Part shown: positions 1-9,892 of the stretch, piece after piece
How the letters are laid out: every line of letters starts with the position of its first letter
Position numbering within the stretch: position 1 is the stretch's first letter
Assembly (NCBI RefSeq): GCF_003703975.1
Contig: NZ_QTJY01000002.1
Span: 248,001-312,000 of the forward strand
Direction: 5' to 3'
Origin: Larkinella soli
GTDB lineage: Bacteria; Bacteroidota; Bacteroidia; Cytophagales; Spirosomataceae
Length of the DNA: 64,000 bases
The notes under the pieces: model-generated
Told to the model about the DNA's origin: nothing
Database searches by the model: none
The model's input: only the letters and a program-made list of their open reading frames with translations
Translations under genes and position numbers: made by a program

Positions 1-2
1 GC

Positions 3-3000
3 CAGGGCCGGTTTTCGGGCCGGGGCCTGACCGTCAGGGATGCCTCCCTCGACCTCGACGCCCGGTTCAGCCGGATCGGGTTCCGGAATTACAACTACCG
101 GAACATCGCCGTCCGGGGTAATCTGCAGAAATCATTCTTCCACGGGCAGGTAAGCGCCCGGGACACCAACATGAACCTGAACCTCGACGGGGAGTTCGAC
201 CTGCGGGGCAGCAAAAACCTGTTCGACGTCCGGGGCAACGTGAAGCGGGCCGACCTGCTGGCGACGCACCTGCTCGACGACAGCCTCATCGTGAGCAGCG
301 ACCTCGACGTCCGGCTGGTGGGCAATACCCTGAACGAACTGGTAGGCGACGCCCGGCTGCTGAACACCTACGTGACGCTCGGCAAGCGCAGCCTCGTGCT
401 GGATACGCTGTTTGCCTCCTCGGCGATGGACGGCCCCGAGCGTACCATCCACATCGGTTCCGACTACCTGAACGCCGACCTGAAAGGCAATTTCCAGCTA
501 ACCCAGGTGGTCGACGATCTGAACCGGCTGGCGCGCGAATACCGTATGAACTTTGCCGGGGATGCCGCCGGCATGGCCGCCTATTACCAGAACCGCCTTC
601 GGAAAATCCCGCCGGCCGCTCCGTATTACATCGACTACGCGTTCCTGCTGAAGAACGTCCAGCCCCTGACGGCGCTGATCTACCCGGCGCTCTATTTCTC
701 CCCCAATACCCGGCTGGAAGGCCGGTTCGGGGTGGACCGGACGGCCCTGCTGACGCTCAACGGCGCCATCGATACGCTGAAACTGGACGATTACGCCTTC
801 TACAAAAGCACGATCGACCTGAACACCTCCAAATTCGTCAATACGCCGGACGTGCTGGCCGCCCTGGTCATTAACTCCGAACGGCAGCAGTTCGGCTCGC
901 TGGCGGCCAGCGAAAACCTTCAGGTGGAAGCGTCCTGGGACGTCAACCACATCGACTTTACGACCAGCATCCACCAGCAGAAAAGCACCAACCGCGCCGA
1001 CCTGAACGGTTCGCTGACCTTCAAGGGAGACGCTATGGACCTGGAACTGAATCAGTCGCGGTTCCGGCTGCTGGACAGCGTCTGGACGCTCTCGCCCGAA
1101 AACCTGATCCGGGTGGTCGGGCCGGAAGTGACGGTCCGCAACTTTACCCTTTCCAACCGAAACCAGCTGATCTCCTTCAGCGGAAAAGTGTCCAGAGACT
1201 CGCTCCAGGAATTGCGGATGGAGGCCCGCAACTTCCTGCTCCAGACGCTCAACCCGGTCCTGAACACCAACGTTTCCGGGCTGGCCAACGGCCGGGTCAA
1301 CATCCGGGGCCTGTATGGCCTTCCGCTGCTCGACGGCCTCTTCACGATCGACTCCCTCAAATACAATAACTTCCTGATCGGCAACGTCGTCAACCGCAGC
1401 GTTCTCGATAAGTCGAACCGGGTAAACGTCGATACCCGCATCCGGCGGCTCGACCGCGAGGTGCTGGCCATCACCGGCACCTACGACTCCCGCCCATCCA
1501 CCGGCAGCCCGCTCGACCTCCGGGGCATCTTCAACAATACCGATCTGCGGCTGCTGGAGCCGTTCGTCAGCGACTACGTATCCAATGTGGGCGGAACCGC
1601 CACCGGTACGGTCATGGTCACCGGAAAGGTGAGCAGCCCGGTGCTGGGCGGTACGGTCGACGTGCAGAACGGCCGGCTGACGCTCAACTACCTGAAGGCC
1701 GATCTGGGCTTTTCCGATAAGGTATACTTCGGGCCAAATGAGATCGTGGCCCGCAACATGACCCTGACCGACCAGAACGGCGGCCGGGCCACCCTGCGGG
1801 GCGGGGTCTTCCACGACGGTTTCCGGTATTTTACGGTGGATCTGAACGTCACCGACATGCGGAATTTCAAGATCCTGAACACCACCATCCGGGATAACGA
1901 ACTGTTCTACGGGACGGCCGTGGTCAGTGGCCGGGCCGGCATCGAAGGGCCGTTCAACAACCTGACCATCCGGGCCAACGTAACGAGCAACCGCGGGACA
2001 CGCATCTATATCCCGCTCGATCAGGCCACCAGCGTGTCGGAAGAGCAGGTGATCCGGTTCATCAACGTCAACCCGGCCAAACGGGACAGCATCGCCAAAG
2101 GCAACCAGCCGGAGGTAGACCTGTCGGGCATCCGGATGGATTTCAACCTGTCGATCACCCCGGAAGCCTACTGTGAAATCCAGCTCGACCGTCAGACCGG
2201 CGACATCATCAAGGCCTACGGCAGCGGACAGCTCGCCATGCGGATCGACACGAAGGGTGATTTCACGATGACCGGCGCCTATGAAATCCAGCAGGGCGAA
2301 TACACGTTCACCTTCGAGAACATCATCAACAAGCGGTTCCAGATCCTGCCCAACAGCCGCATCACCTGGACCGGCGACCCCTACGAGGCCATGGTGGACG
2401 TCAAAACCGCCTATACCCAGTATGCTTCGCTGGCCCCCATCCTTCAGTTATACTCGACCAGTTCGAACAACAATCCCGACCGGGTCCGGCGGTATCCGGT
2501 GGACCTGCTCATCAACCTCAACGGCCGACTCATGGCGCCGGACATCGCCTATGACCTGAAAGTGAAGGAATACCCGCAACAGCCGGATTTCCGTCAGGCC
2601 GTGGCCGCCTTCGAATCCCGGCTGAAAAGCAACGATCAGGAGCTGGGTCGCCAGGTCAGCAGCGTGCTGCTGTTCAGCCAGCTGGCGCCGGGCGAGGGCG
2701 TCGGGCTGTTCGATCCGGTTTCCTCCGGTAACAACGTGGTCGGATCGGGACTCACCAACAGCCTCAGCGAACTCCTTTCCAACCAGATCAGCCGGCTGGC
2801 CTCCACGCTGGACAAGAACCTGGACATCGGGGTGTCCCTGAACGGCCTTGACCAGAACCTGGTCAACAACCTTCAGGTTCGCTTTTCCTACCGGTTCAAC
2901 GACCGCTTCCGGATCAGCCGCGACGGCGGTTTTACGTACGGCCAGAGCCAGACCAGCGTGGCCAGTCTGCTCGGCGAATGGACGCTCGAATACTGGCTGG

Positions 3001-3278
3001 TTCCGGACGGACGGCTGCGGCTGAAGATGTATAACCGGAACCAGAACCAGCTTGGTAACCTGGGCGCCACCACCTCCACCTACGGCACGCTGACGACCGG
3101 GGGCGGGATGAGTGTGCAGTATACCCGTTCGTTCAATTCGTTCAACCGGCTGTTCGCCCCGCGTCCCGAGCCGCCCCGACCCGGTATTCAGCCCCCCACG
3201 GAGGACCGGCCGCGACCCGTCACCCCCGGAACCGAAACCTCCGTTCTTCAGCACCAGCCGGACGAGCTGCTGCCCTGA
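3..3278 (+). CDS. TamB-like translocation/assembly module protein, 5' partial
   Basis: The frame is open from the left edge to a TGA at 3276-3278, so only the C-terminal ~1,090 residues of a very long protein are present. The sequence consists of repeating amphipathic beta-strand units (alternating polar and hydrophobic residues, many N, G, D) that bind no recognisable cofactor. This matches the AsmA/TamB superfamily with the C-terminal TamB domain (formerly DUF490) in the last ~400 residues. Family members span the periplasm from inner to outer membrane and are linked to outer-membrane protein insertion or lipid transport. The tail is rich in P and R. The true start lies outside the window. 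Family assignment is by sequence character and is fairly sure; the exact role in this organism is inference. Confidence 0.85.
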   Translation, partial: QGRFSGRGLTVRDASLDLDARFSRIGFRNYNYRNIAVRGNLQKSFFHGQVSARDTNMNLNLDGEFDLRGSKNLFDVRGNVKRADLLATHLLDDSLIVSSDLDVRLVGNTLNELVGDARLLNTYVTLGKRSLVLDTLFASSAMDGPERTIHIGSDYLNADLKGNFQLTQVVDDLNRLAREYRMNFAGDAAGMAAYYQNRLRKIPPAAPYYIDYAFLLKNVQPLTALIYPALYFSPNTRLEGRFGVDRTALLTLNGAIDTLKLDDYAFYKSTIDLNTSKFVNTPDVLAALVINSERQQFGSLAASENLQVEASWDVNHIDFTTSIHQQKSTNRADLNGSLTFKGDAMDLELNQSRFRLLDSVWTLSPENLIRVVGPEVTVRNFTLSNRNQLISFSGKVSRDSLQELRMEARNFLLQTLNPVLNTNVSGLANGRVNIRGLYGLPLLDGLFTIDSLKYNNFLIGNVVNRSVLDKSNRVNVDTRIRRLDREVLAITGTYDSRPSTGSPLDLRGIFNNTDLRLLEPFVSDYVSNVGGTATGTVMVTGKVSSPVLGGTVDVQNGRLTLNYLKADLGFSDKVYFGPNEIVARNMTLTDQNGGRATLRGGVFHDGFRYFTVDLNVTDMRNFKILNTTIRDNELFYGTAVVSGRAGIEGPFNNLTIRANVTSNRGTRIYIPLDQATSVSEEQVIRFINVNPAKRDSIAKGNQPEVDLSGIRMDFNLSITPEAYCEIQLDRQTGDIIKAYGSGQLAMRIDTKGDFTMTGAYEIQQGEYTFTFENIINKRFQILPNSRITWTGDPYEAMVDVKTAYTQYASLAPILQLYSTSSNNNPDRVRRYPVDLLINLNGRLMAPDIAYDLKVKEYPQQPDFRQAVAAFESRLKSNDQELGRQVSSVLLFSQLAPGEGVGLFDPVSSGNNVVGSGLTNSLSELLSNQISRLASTLDKNLDIGVSLNGLDQNLVNNLQVRFSYRFNDRFRISRDGGFTYGQSQTSVASLLGEWTLEYWLVPDGRLRLKMYNRNQNQLGNLGATTSTYGTLTTGGGMSVQYTRSFNSFNRLFAPRPEPPRPGIQPPTEDRPRPVTPGTETSVLQHQPDELLP

Positions 3279-3704
3279 AAATATTTTCGATAAGTAATTT
3301 CAACCTTTTTCCAGGTTGCCGGTCATCCCTTCCCGACTTTTCAGATAGACCAACTCCATTTCTCCGATCTCCATTTTATATCCAATCACTCATCCGACTT
3401 ATCCTATTCTCAAGCCGTTTTGCAGATAGCCGGTCCGGAACCGGCCGGTTTCATTACCTATTTTTTCGAAACCGGCTGAATAGGCAATTCCCATCAAAAT
3501 AAAATTTGGCCGAATTAGCCAATGCCGACGGTTTATTAGGTTACCGAAACCTTTTCGCAAAAAACATCTGTTTTCCGGACAGCGAAGTCCGGCCGCATTC
3601 CCGTACCTTTGTGACTGAATCGGACGCCCTATCCTCCACACCCGCTTTTGCGCTTTTTTTGAGTTGTTCGTTGCCAACCGGATGTTTCATCCGCCGTCTC
3701 AATC
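3279..3704. other. 426-bp intergenic spacer before the efflux operon
   Basis: This spacer is AT-richer than the genes on either side. I see no coding sequence in it on either strand. Apart from one -7-like promoter element at 3604-3611 I see no repeat, terminator hairpin or RNA gene. Confidence 0.5.
3604..3611 (+). promoter_or_regulatory. Probable -7 promoter element of the efflux operon
   Basis: TACCTTTG fits the Bacteroidota -7 consensus TAnnTTTG exactly and lies about 93 bases before the permease start. No good -33 TTTG is found at the usual 19-base spacing, so the promoter may be weak or activator-dependent. Confidence 0.4.
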
Positions 3705-6700
3705 ATGTGGATCGTACGTTTAGCGCTGGAAAAAAAATATACCATTGCGGTCATGGCGCTTTTGATTCTGATCATGGGGATCGTCTCCATCGTTCAGACT
3801 CCCACCGACATCTTTCCGAAGATCAACATCCCGGTCGTTTCGGTGATCTGGGGCTATACCGGCCTGTCGACCAACGAGATGGAGAAGATGATCACCAACT
3901 TCAGCGAAACGTCCCTCATCAACAACGTCAGCGACATTCAGCGGCTGGAATCCCAGACGTATAACGGCACGGCGGTTCTGAAGATCTATTTCCAGCCATC
4001 CGTCAGGATCGAGGAGGCCATGGCCCAGGTCACGGCCATTTCCCAGACCATCCGGGTCCGGATGCCGCCCGGCACCCAGCCCCCGCTGATCGTCCGCTAC
4101 AACGCCACCGACGTACCGGTTCTGCAGCTCGGCCTTTCCAGCGACAGCCTCACCGAACCGCAGATTACCGACTACGCCGTGACCCGCATCCGGCCCCAGA
4201 TTTCGACCGTTCCCGGCAGCCGGTTATCGCAGCCCTTCGGCGGCAAGTCGCGGCAGATCATGGTCGACCTCGACCCGGACCTGATGCTTTCCCGGGGCGT
4301 CACCCCGGAGGAGGTCGTCAATGCGGTTTCGGCCCAGAACCTGACCCTGCCGAGCGGACAGGTCCGTCTGGCCGAGCGGGAATACGTGGTTCGCCTGAAC
4401 ACCAAACCCGACGCGGTGGCGGCCCTGAACGAAATTCCGGTCAAAATCACCGCCGGCGGGGTAACGGTCCATATGCGCGACGTCGCCAACGTCCACGACG
4501 GCTCGGCCGTGCAGACCAACGTCGTCAAACAGGACGGCGGCCGGGGCATTCTGATGAGCATCGTCAAGATCGGCAATGCCTCCACGACGGCCATCGTCGA
4601 CAAGATCACCAACGAAATTTTACCGACCATCCGGGCCTCCGCGCCCAGCAACCTGAAGGTCGTCGGCCTGTTCGATCAGTCGGTGTTCGTGCGGGCGTCC
4701 ATCGAGGGCGTCGTCACGGAGGGCCTGATTGCCGCCCTGCTGACGGCGGCCATGATCCTGCTTTTTCTGGGGAGCTGGCGCAGTACGCTCATCGTCGCCA
4801 TCTCGATCCCGCTGTCCATTCTGAGTTCCCTGGTCATTCTGTATCTGCTCGGCGAAACGCTCAACATCATGACCCTCGGCGGTCTGGCGCTGGCGATCGG
4901 CATTCTGGTCGACGACGCCACCGTGACCATCGAAAACATTCACCGCAACCACGAACTCGGGCTGCCGCTGCGGAAAGCCATTCTGGAAGGGGCCCAGCAG
5001 ATCGCCACCCCGACGCTGGTCGCGACGCTGACGATCTGTATCGTGTTCGTGTCGGTGCTGTTTCTGGAAGGTCCGGCCCGCTTCCTGTTCGGGCCGCTGG
5101 CCCTGGCGGTCGTATTCGCCATGCTGGCGTCCTACCTGCTGTCGCGGACGCTGGTGCCGATGCTGGCCGACCTGATGCTGCGGAATGAAAGCCATCCTCC
5201 GGCCGGAGGGCACGAAACGGCCCGTCGCCGGACCCTGTATGACCGGTTCAACGACGCGTTCGAGCGCCTGCAAACCCGGTATCTGGGGGCGCTGGACTGG
5301 GCGCTCCACCACCGCCGGAGCGTGCTGGCGGCTTTTACGGGCGTAATCGTTTTCACCTCCGCGCTGGTGCCGTTCATCGGCCGCGACTTCTTTCCCGGCG
5401 TCGATGCGGGCCAGTTTCGGCTTCACCTGCGGGCGCCGGCCGGCAGCCGTCTCGAAGAAACCGAACGGATTGCCGCCCGCACCGAGGCCCTCGTCCGGGA
5501 GGTGGTTCCGGCCGACCAGATCGGTTCGATCATCAGCAACATCGGTCTGACCAGCGAACGCTACAATTTCATTTTCTCCGATAACTCCTCCATCAGCTCC
5601 GCCGACGCCGAGCTGCTGGTTTCGCTGAACGAGGAGAAAAACCGCCCGACCCAGGACTACATCCGGCAATTGCGGGCGGTATTCCGGGAGGAACTCCCCG
5701 ACGTGACGTTCTTTTTCCAGCCGGCCGACATCGTCAGCCAGATTCTGAACTTCGGACTCACCTCCCCGATCGACGTACAGGTCATGGGTTTCGACCGGGG
5801 CAATAACCTGCGGATCGCCCAGGAGATCCGGCAGCGGATCGCGCAGGTGCCGGGGGCCGTGGACGTTCACCTGCACCAGGTTCTGAACGCGCCGGAACTG
5901 TTCCTCAACGTCGATCGCGAGCGGGCCGCCCAACTGGGCCTGAACGAGCAGAAGATCGCCGGCAACCTGATGATTTCGATGAGCGGAACAGCGCAGGTGT
6001 CGCCCAACTTCTGGCCCGATCCGGTCACCGGCTTTCCGTACCTGATCGCCGTACAGACCCCGCCCTACCGGCTCAACACGCTCGACAAGCTGATGCAGAC
6101 GCCCATGGCGGTGAGTCAGGTCCGGTCCACTCCGCAGCTGCTGAGCAACATGACCCGGGTGGAACGAAGGCTGACGCCGGTCATCATCAACCGGGTAAAT
6201 ACGCAGCCGGTTTACGACATTTATGCTTCCGTGGAACGCACCGACCTGGGTTCGGTTTCCGATCGGATCGAAAAAATTATGGCCGAATACCGCCCGCAGC
6301 TGAAACCGGGCAATCAGATTCTGATCCGGGGTCAGGTGGAGAGTATGAACAACGCCTTTTCGCGTTTGGGTATTGGAATCCTGTTTGCCGCCGTGCTGGT
6401 CTACCTGCTGATGGTGGTCAATTTTCAGTCGTTCCGGTATCCGTTCATCATCATCACGGCCCTGCCCGGCGCCCTGTGCGGGATGATCTGGATGCTGTTC
6501 CTGACGCACACCACCTTCAGCATTCCGTCGCTGATGGGTGCCATCATGAGCGTCGGGGTGGCGACGGCCAACAGCATCCTGCTGGTCAGTTTTGCGAAGG
6601 ACCACCTGCCCGAGGTCGCCTATAACGCCCTGAGTGCGGCTATGGAAGCCGGCCGGACCCGGCTGCGGCCCATCATCATGACGGCCATCGCCATGGTCAT

Positions 6701-6851
6701 CGGGATGCTGCCGATGTCGCTGGGTCTGGGCGAAGGCGGTGAACAGAACGCTCCGCTGGGCCGGGCCGTCATCGGCGGTCTGCTGCTGGCTACCTTCACG
6801 ACGCTGCTGTTCGTCCCGGTGGTCTTTAGTTATCTGGCAAGAAAAAAGTAG
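3705..6851 (+). CDS. RND efflux transporter permease (HAE-1/AcrB type)
   Basis: This 1,048-residue inner-membrane proton antiporter would be the pump of a tripartite efflux complex. Its length is normal for the family. An N-terminal membrane helix is followed by a periplasmic domain, then a block of helices around residues 335-480 containing GILVDDATVTIEN. Its paired Asp at about 403-404 is the proton-relay signature of HAE-1 transporters. A second periplasmic domain and C-terminal helices follow. The adaptor gene starts 13 bases after the stop and the outer-membrane gene follows, so the order is permease-adaptor-channel, whereas many such operons put the adaptor first. The Asp-Asp motif points to drugs or other organic substrates rather than metals; the actual substrate cannot be read from sequence. 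Confidence 0.93.
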   Translation: MWIVRLALEKKYTIAVMALLILIMGIVSIVQTPTDIFPKINIPVVSVIWGYTGLSTNEMEKMITNFSETSLINNVSDIQRLESQTYNGTAVLKIYFQPSVRIEEAMAQVTAISQTIRVRMPPGTQPPLIVRYNATDVPVLQLGLSSDSLTEPQITDYAVTRIRPQISTVPGSRLSQPFGGKSRQIMVDLDPDLMLSRGVTPEEVVNAVSAQNLTLPSGQVRLAEREYVVRLNTKPDAVAALNEIPVKITAGGVTVHMRDVANVHDGSAVQTNVVKQDGGRGILMSIVKIGNASTTAIVDKITNEILPTIRASAPSNLKVVGLFDQSVFVRASIEGVVTEGLIAALLTAAMILLFLGSWRSTLIVAISIPLSILSSLVILYLLGETLNIMTLGGLALAIGILVDDATVTIENIHRNHELGLPLRKAILEGAQQIATPTLVATLTICIVFVSVLFLEGPARFLFGPLALAVVFAMLASYLLSRTLVPMLADLMLRNESHPPAGGHETARRRTLYDRFNDAFERLQTRYLGALDWALHHRRSVLAAFTGVIVFTSALVPFIGRDFFPGVDAGQFRLHLRAPAGSRLEETERIAARTEALVREVVPADQIGSIISNIGLTSERYNFIFSDNSSISSADAELLVSLNEEKNRPTQDYIRQLRAVFREELPDVTFFFQPADIVSQILNFGLTSPIDVQVMGFDRGNNLRIAQEIRQRIAQVPGAVDVHLHQVLNAPELFLNVDRERAAQLGLNEQKIAGNLMISMSGTAQVSPNFWPDPVTGFPYLIAVQTPPYRLNTLDKLMQTPMAVSQVRSTPQLLSNMTRVERRLTPVIINRVNTQPVYDIYASVERTDLGSVSDRIEKIMAEYRPQLKPGNQILIRGQVESMNNAFSRLGIGILFAAVLVYLLMVVNFQSFRYPFIIITALPGALCGMIWMLFLTHTTFSIPSLMGAIMSVGVATANSILLVSFAKDHLPEVAYNALSAAMEAGRTRLRPIIMTAIAMVIGMLPMSLGLGEGGEQNAPLGRAVIGGLLLATFTTLLFVPVVFSYLARKK

Positions 6852-6864
6852 AATCCTGGAAACC

Positions 6865-7971
6865 ATGAAACGCATCTGGCTCTGGCTCGTCCCGATCGGT
6901 TTAATCCTGCTCTTTGTCTTTGTAGGGATCATTCCCCGTATTCGCAACACGCAGGAACTGAAGGCCGAAGCCGACGAAGAAAAAAACCGTCAGCCTCTGG
7001 TAACGGCCGTCCCCGTGGCGCACTCGACCGACACCACCGGTCTGATGCTCCCCGGCCAGATCATGCCGTTTCGGGAAACACCGGTCTTTGCCCGGACGCA
7101 GGGCTTCCTGAAACGCCGGTTCGTCGACCTCGGCGCCGGGGTCCGCAGCGGGCAGGTGCTGGCCACCATCGACGCCCCCGAACTCGACCAGGAGCTGATC
7201 AGGGCCCGCGCCGACCTCCGCCTGGCCCAGTCCAACCTGGAACGGCTGAAAAGCGTAACGCTGCCCGGCGCCATCTCGCAGCAGGACCTGGACAACCGGC
7301 AGGCCACCTTTGAAATGAATCAGGCCAACCTCCGGCGGCTGGAGGCCCTTAAGGCGCTGCAGGAAATCCGGGCGCCGTTTACGGGCATCATCACCGCCCG
7401 CAACGCCGAAGTCGGGAACCTGGTCACCGCCGGGAACGGCGCCGGACTGCCGCTGTTTACCATTTCGCAGCTCGATACGCTCCGTGTGTTCGTCGACGTG
7501 CCGCAGACTTTTTATCAGCTGGTGCGGGTCGGGATGCCGGCCTCCGTCACCATACCCGAACTGAGCAAAACCTTCCGGGGCCGGGTGGTCCGGACGTCGG
7601 GAACGCTGCGCTCGGAATCGCGCACGCTGCTGGCCGAAGTAGCCATTCCCAACCGCAATAAGGAACTGGTGGCCGGTTTGTACGGACAGGTCAAATTTGA
7701 CATGCGGGCCACCAACCCGCCGGTGCTGATTCCGGCCAACACGCTGCTGATCACATCGGAAGGGCCGCGCGTAGTGGTGGTGCAACCCAACAAAGTCCTT
7801 CGCTTCCAGCCCATTACGCTGGGCCGCGACTACGGAACGACCCTCGAAGTGCTGGGCGGTCTGCGCGGTCAGGAACAATTGGTAATCAATCCGAACGACC
7901 GTCTGCAGGATGGTCAGCAGGTACGAGTTAAATTGCAGGGCCAAACGTCGGCCACAAAACAAAAAGTATGA
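6865..7971 (+). CDS. RND efflux periplasmic adaptor (HlyD/AcrA family)
   Basis: This 368-residue membrane-fusion protein links the upstream permease to the downstream outer-membrane channel. I chose ATG 6865 because it gives a short Lys-Arg N-terminus and one membrane anchor (about residues 4-22) right after the permease stop; the frame stays open upstream but overlaps the permease. After the anchor come a lipoyl half (QGFLKRRFVDLGAGVRSGQV), a coiled-coil hairpin rich in A, R, L and Q, the second lipoyl half (EIRAPFTGIITARNAEVGNL) and beta-barrel domains. Its TGA overlaps the next ATG (ATGA), which suggests translational coupling. Confidence 0.92.
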   Translation: MKRIWLWLVPIGLILLFVFVGIIPRIRNTQELKAEADEEKNRQPLVTAVPVAHSTDTTGLMLPGQIMPFRETPVFARTQGFLKRRFVDLGAGVRSGQVLATIDAPELDQELIRARADLRLAQSNLERLKSVTLPGAISQQDLDNRQATFEMNQANLRRLEALKALQEIRAPFTGIITARNAEVGNLVTAGNGAGLPLFTISQLDTLRVFVDVPQTFYQLVRVGMPASVTIPELSKTFRGRVVRTSGTLRSESRTLLAEVAIPNRNKELVAGLYGQVKFDMRATNPPVLIPANTLLITSEGPRVVVVQPNKVLRFQPITLGRDYGTTLEVLGGLRGQEQLVINPNDRLQDGQQVRVKLQGQTSATKQKV

Positions 7972-9584
7972 GAAACCCGGCCCTATTTCTTGGTGCGATT
8001 CTTTCTTTCGGAATAACGTGTTCATGGGCGCAGACGACGGCTTCGTCGGAAAGGAACGTATACTCTCCCGGTTACGGAGGGTCGGAACCGACGGCCGCCG
8101 GAGTCCGGTCCAATACCCAGGCCGTCCGCAACAGTTGGGCGGTGTTCCGGGATGCGACGCTCGATTCGCTGCTGGAAGCCGGCCTGACCAACAACCCGGA
8201 CGTCCGGATCGCCGTCAGCCGGGTGGACGAGGCCCGCATCCGGGTGCAGGTAGCGGAGTCGTACCTCTCCCCTTCCGTCCGCAGCAGCCTGAACTTCACG
8301 ACCCAGAGTCTATCCCAGTACCGGCCCGTGGCCGTTCCCGTCGCCAGCGACCGGCTCCCCCGCGTTCAGCTCAATACGTTCCAGATTCTGCCGATCGACG
8401 CCAGCTACGAGGTCGATCTGTTCCGGCGGATCCGCACCGGGGTCCGGGCGGCCGACCTCCAGCGGCAGGTCAGTGAATCCGACGTTCAGATTACCCAGCT
8501 GGTGGTCGCTTCGGAAATCGCCCGGCTGTATTACCTGGTCCGGGCCAACGACAGCGAACAGGCCGTCATCCGGCGGAACATCGGCCTTCGCGATTCGACG
8601 CTCAGCATCATCCGCGCCCGCTTTCAGGCCGGGCTGACCAACGAAATCGACGCCAAACGGGCCGAAACCGACATCGCCAACGTGCGGGTTCAGCTTCAGG
8701 GGCTGGAACGGTACCGTACGGAACTGGTCAACGGTCTGGCCCAGCTGTGCGGCCTCGACCCGGCCACCTTCAGCCTGGCCCCCGGACGGTTGGGAACCAC
8801 TTTCCCTGAACTGCCCTTCGCTGCCGTTTCGCTCGACCAGCTTCGCCGTCGGCCGGACCTGATCCAGGCCGAGCAGCAGAACCAGATTGCCCTGACGCAG
8901 GTTCAGATCAACCGGGCGGCCCTGTACCCGCGCGTCAACCTCGTCGGCGCGGGCGGCACCCTGACCGGCCGGATCGGAACCCTGTTTTTTCCGGCCAGCA
9001 TCACCTATCTGGTGGGCTTCAATGCCAGCGTCCCGATCTTCGAAGGGAAACGTAACCAGCAGACCATCCAGCTTGGCCGCCAGCAGACCCAGACCGCCCA
9101 GGCGGTTTTTCAGCAGCGGCTGCTGACCGCCCGGCGCGAAGCCGAAACCGCTCTGGACAACCTTGTGGGCCTTCGCCGGCAGATCGACAGCCAGAACGGT
9201 GCCCTCGAATCGGCCCGGTATACCGAGCGGCTGAACCGGGAACTGTACGGCAAGGGGCTGACCACGTTTCTGGAAGTGCTGGATTCGCAGCGGACCGTGC
9301 TGGAGTCGGAGCGGCAGCTGGTGCTGCTTCAGGGGCAGCGGGCCACCTACACCGTCGCCCTGCTGAAGGCCCTCGGCGGCAGCTTTTTGAGACAACTCAC
9401 TGATCTTCCGACCCTCACCCGGATTCGCCTGGAATCCGGGTATTTTTTTGTCGATCCCGTTCCATCAAAGCGCCGGCCGGTTCCAAACCTTCGGCACCTT
9501 GCCGGGTTTAAGAAGTGTTTGACACTTTTCGACCGGAAAATAGTATACGCTTATGGAAAACCAGACGAATATGGCGCAGAGTAA
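7968..9584 (+). CDS. TolC/NodT-family outer-membrane efflux channel, probably frameshifted at its C-terminus
   Basis: This is the outer-membrane channel of the RND operon, starting in the ATGA overlap with the adaptor. An N-terminal signal peptide is followed by two OEP repeats of long helices and strands, with the typical RRPDLIQAEQQ segment near residue 295. Homologous sequence ends around residue 473 at LLKALGGSF. The remaining ~65 residues look non-native: they read through a perfect terminator hairpin at 9417-9449 and overlap the start of the next gene. The run of five T at 9384-9388 is the likely cause: with four T the frame would stop right after GGSF, the usual end of NodT proteins. 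This is either a real one-base insertion or a sequencing error. The functional protein is probably about 473 residues. Confidence 0.88.
   Translation: MRNPALFLGAILSFGITCSWAQTTASSERNVYSPGYGGSEPTAAGVRSNTQAVRNSWAVFRDATLDSLLEAGLTNNPDVRIAVSRVDEARIRVQVAESYLSPSVRSSLNFTTQSLSQYRPVAVPVASDRLPRVQLNTFQILPIDASYEVDLFRRIRTGVRAADLQRQVSESDVQITQLVVASEIARLYYLVRANDSEQAVIRRNIGLRDSTLSIIRARFQAGLTNEIDAKRAETDIANVRVQLQGLERYRTELVNGLAQLCGLDPATFSLAPGRLGTTFPELPFAAVSLDQLRRRPDLIQAEQQNQIALTQVQINRAALYPRVNLVGAGGTLTGRIGTLFFPASITYLVGFNASVPIFEGKRNQQTIQLGRQQTQTAQAVFQQRLLTARREAETALDNLVGLRRQIDSQNGALESARYTERLNRELYGKGLTTFLEVLDSQRTVLESERQLVLLQGQRATYTVALLKALGGSFLRQLTDLPTLTRIRLESGYFFVDPVPSKRRPVPNLRHLAGFKKCLTLFDRKIVYAYGKPDEYGAE
9417..9449 (+). 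terminator. Rho-independent terminator of the efflux operon
   Basis: A perfect 9-bp stem (ACCCGGATT / AATCCGGGT) with a 7-base loop is followed by ATTTTTTT. It lies inside the nominal reading frame of the TolC-like gene, which supports that gene ending near 9389. Confidence 0.85.
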
Positions 9585-9861
9585 TGCGACCATGAACCCC
9601 AACGGCAGCTCCGTTTCAGACCTCGATTTCTCGACGACCGCCACGGTTCGGAATATGGAATCGTCCGATGAACCTTCGACCACCAATATGAATCCCTCGA
9701 CCGGCGCCGGCTATCCGGGCAACATGAGTACCGGCGGATACGGCGGCTCAGCCAATGGGCCGGACGATGAGGAGGAGTACGATGAAGAGGAACTGACCGT
9801 CACGGACGACGACGATGATGAGGACCTCACCGACGACGAGGACGATGAGGAGGCCGTTTAG
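9553..9861 (+). CDS. Small acidic protein of unknown function
   Basis: A 102-residue protein with no recognised domain. The first half is low-complexity and rich in N, S, T, M and G. The last ~30 residues are almost all Asp and Glu, ending DDEDDEEAV. There is no signal peptide or membrane segment, so it should be cytoplasmic and probably disordered. It lies just after the terminator of the efflux operon, so it should have its own promoter, though I find no clear one. A second small hydrophilic protein follows 31 bases later. An acidic tail could bind basic proteins or cations, but that is speculation. Confidence 0.6.
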   Translation: MENQTNMAQSNATMNPNGSSVSDLDFSTTATVRNMESSDEPSTTNMNPSTGAGYPGNMSTGGYGGSANGPDDEEEYDEEELTVTDDDDDEDLTDDEDDEEAV

Positions 9862-9892
9862 TCCAAAAATCAGCCAGAAAACGGAACAGGAT

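Noticed and set aside
498-1814. 438-codon minus-strand frame opposite the TamB-like gene
   Set aside because: Same shadow effect, with no motif and an unlikely composition.
4620-6950. 776-codon minus-strand open frame opposite the RND permease
   Set aside because: It is antisense to a certain gene, rich in H, Q, R and G, and has no protein-like motif; a product of high GC at the third codon position.
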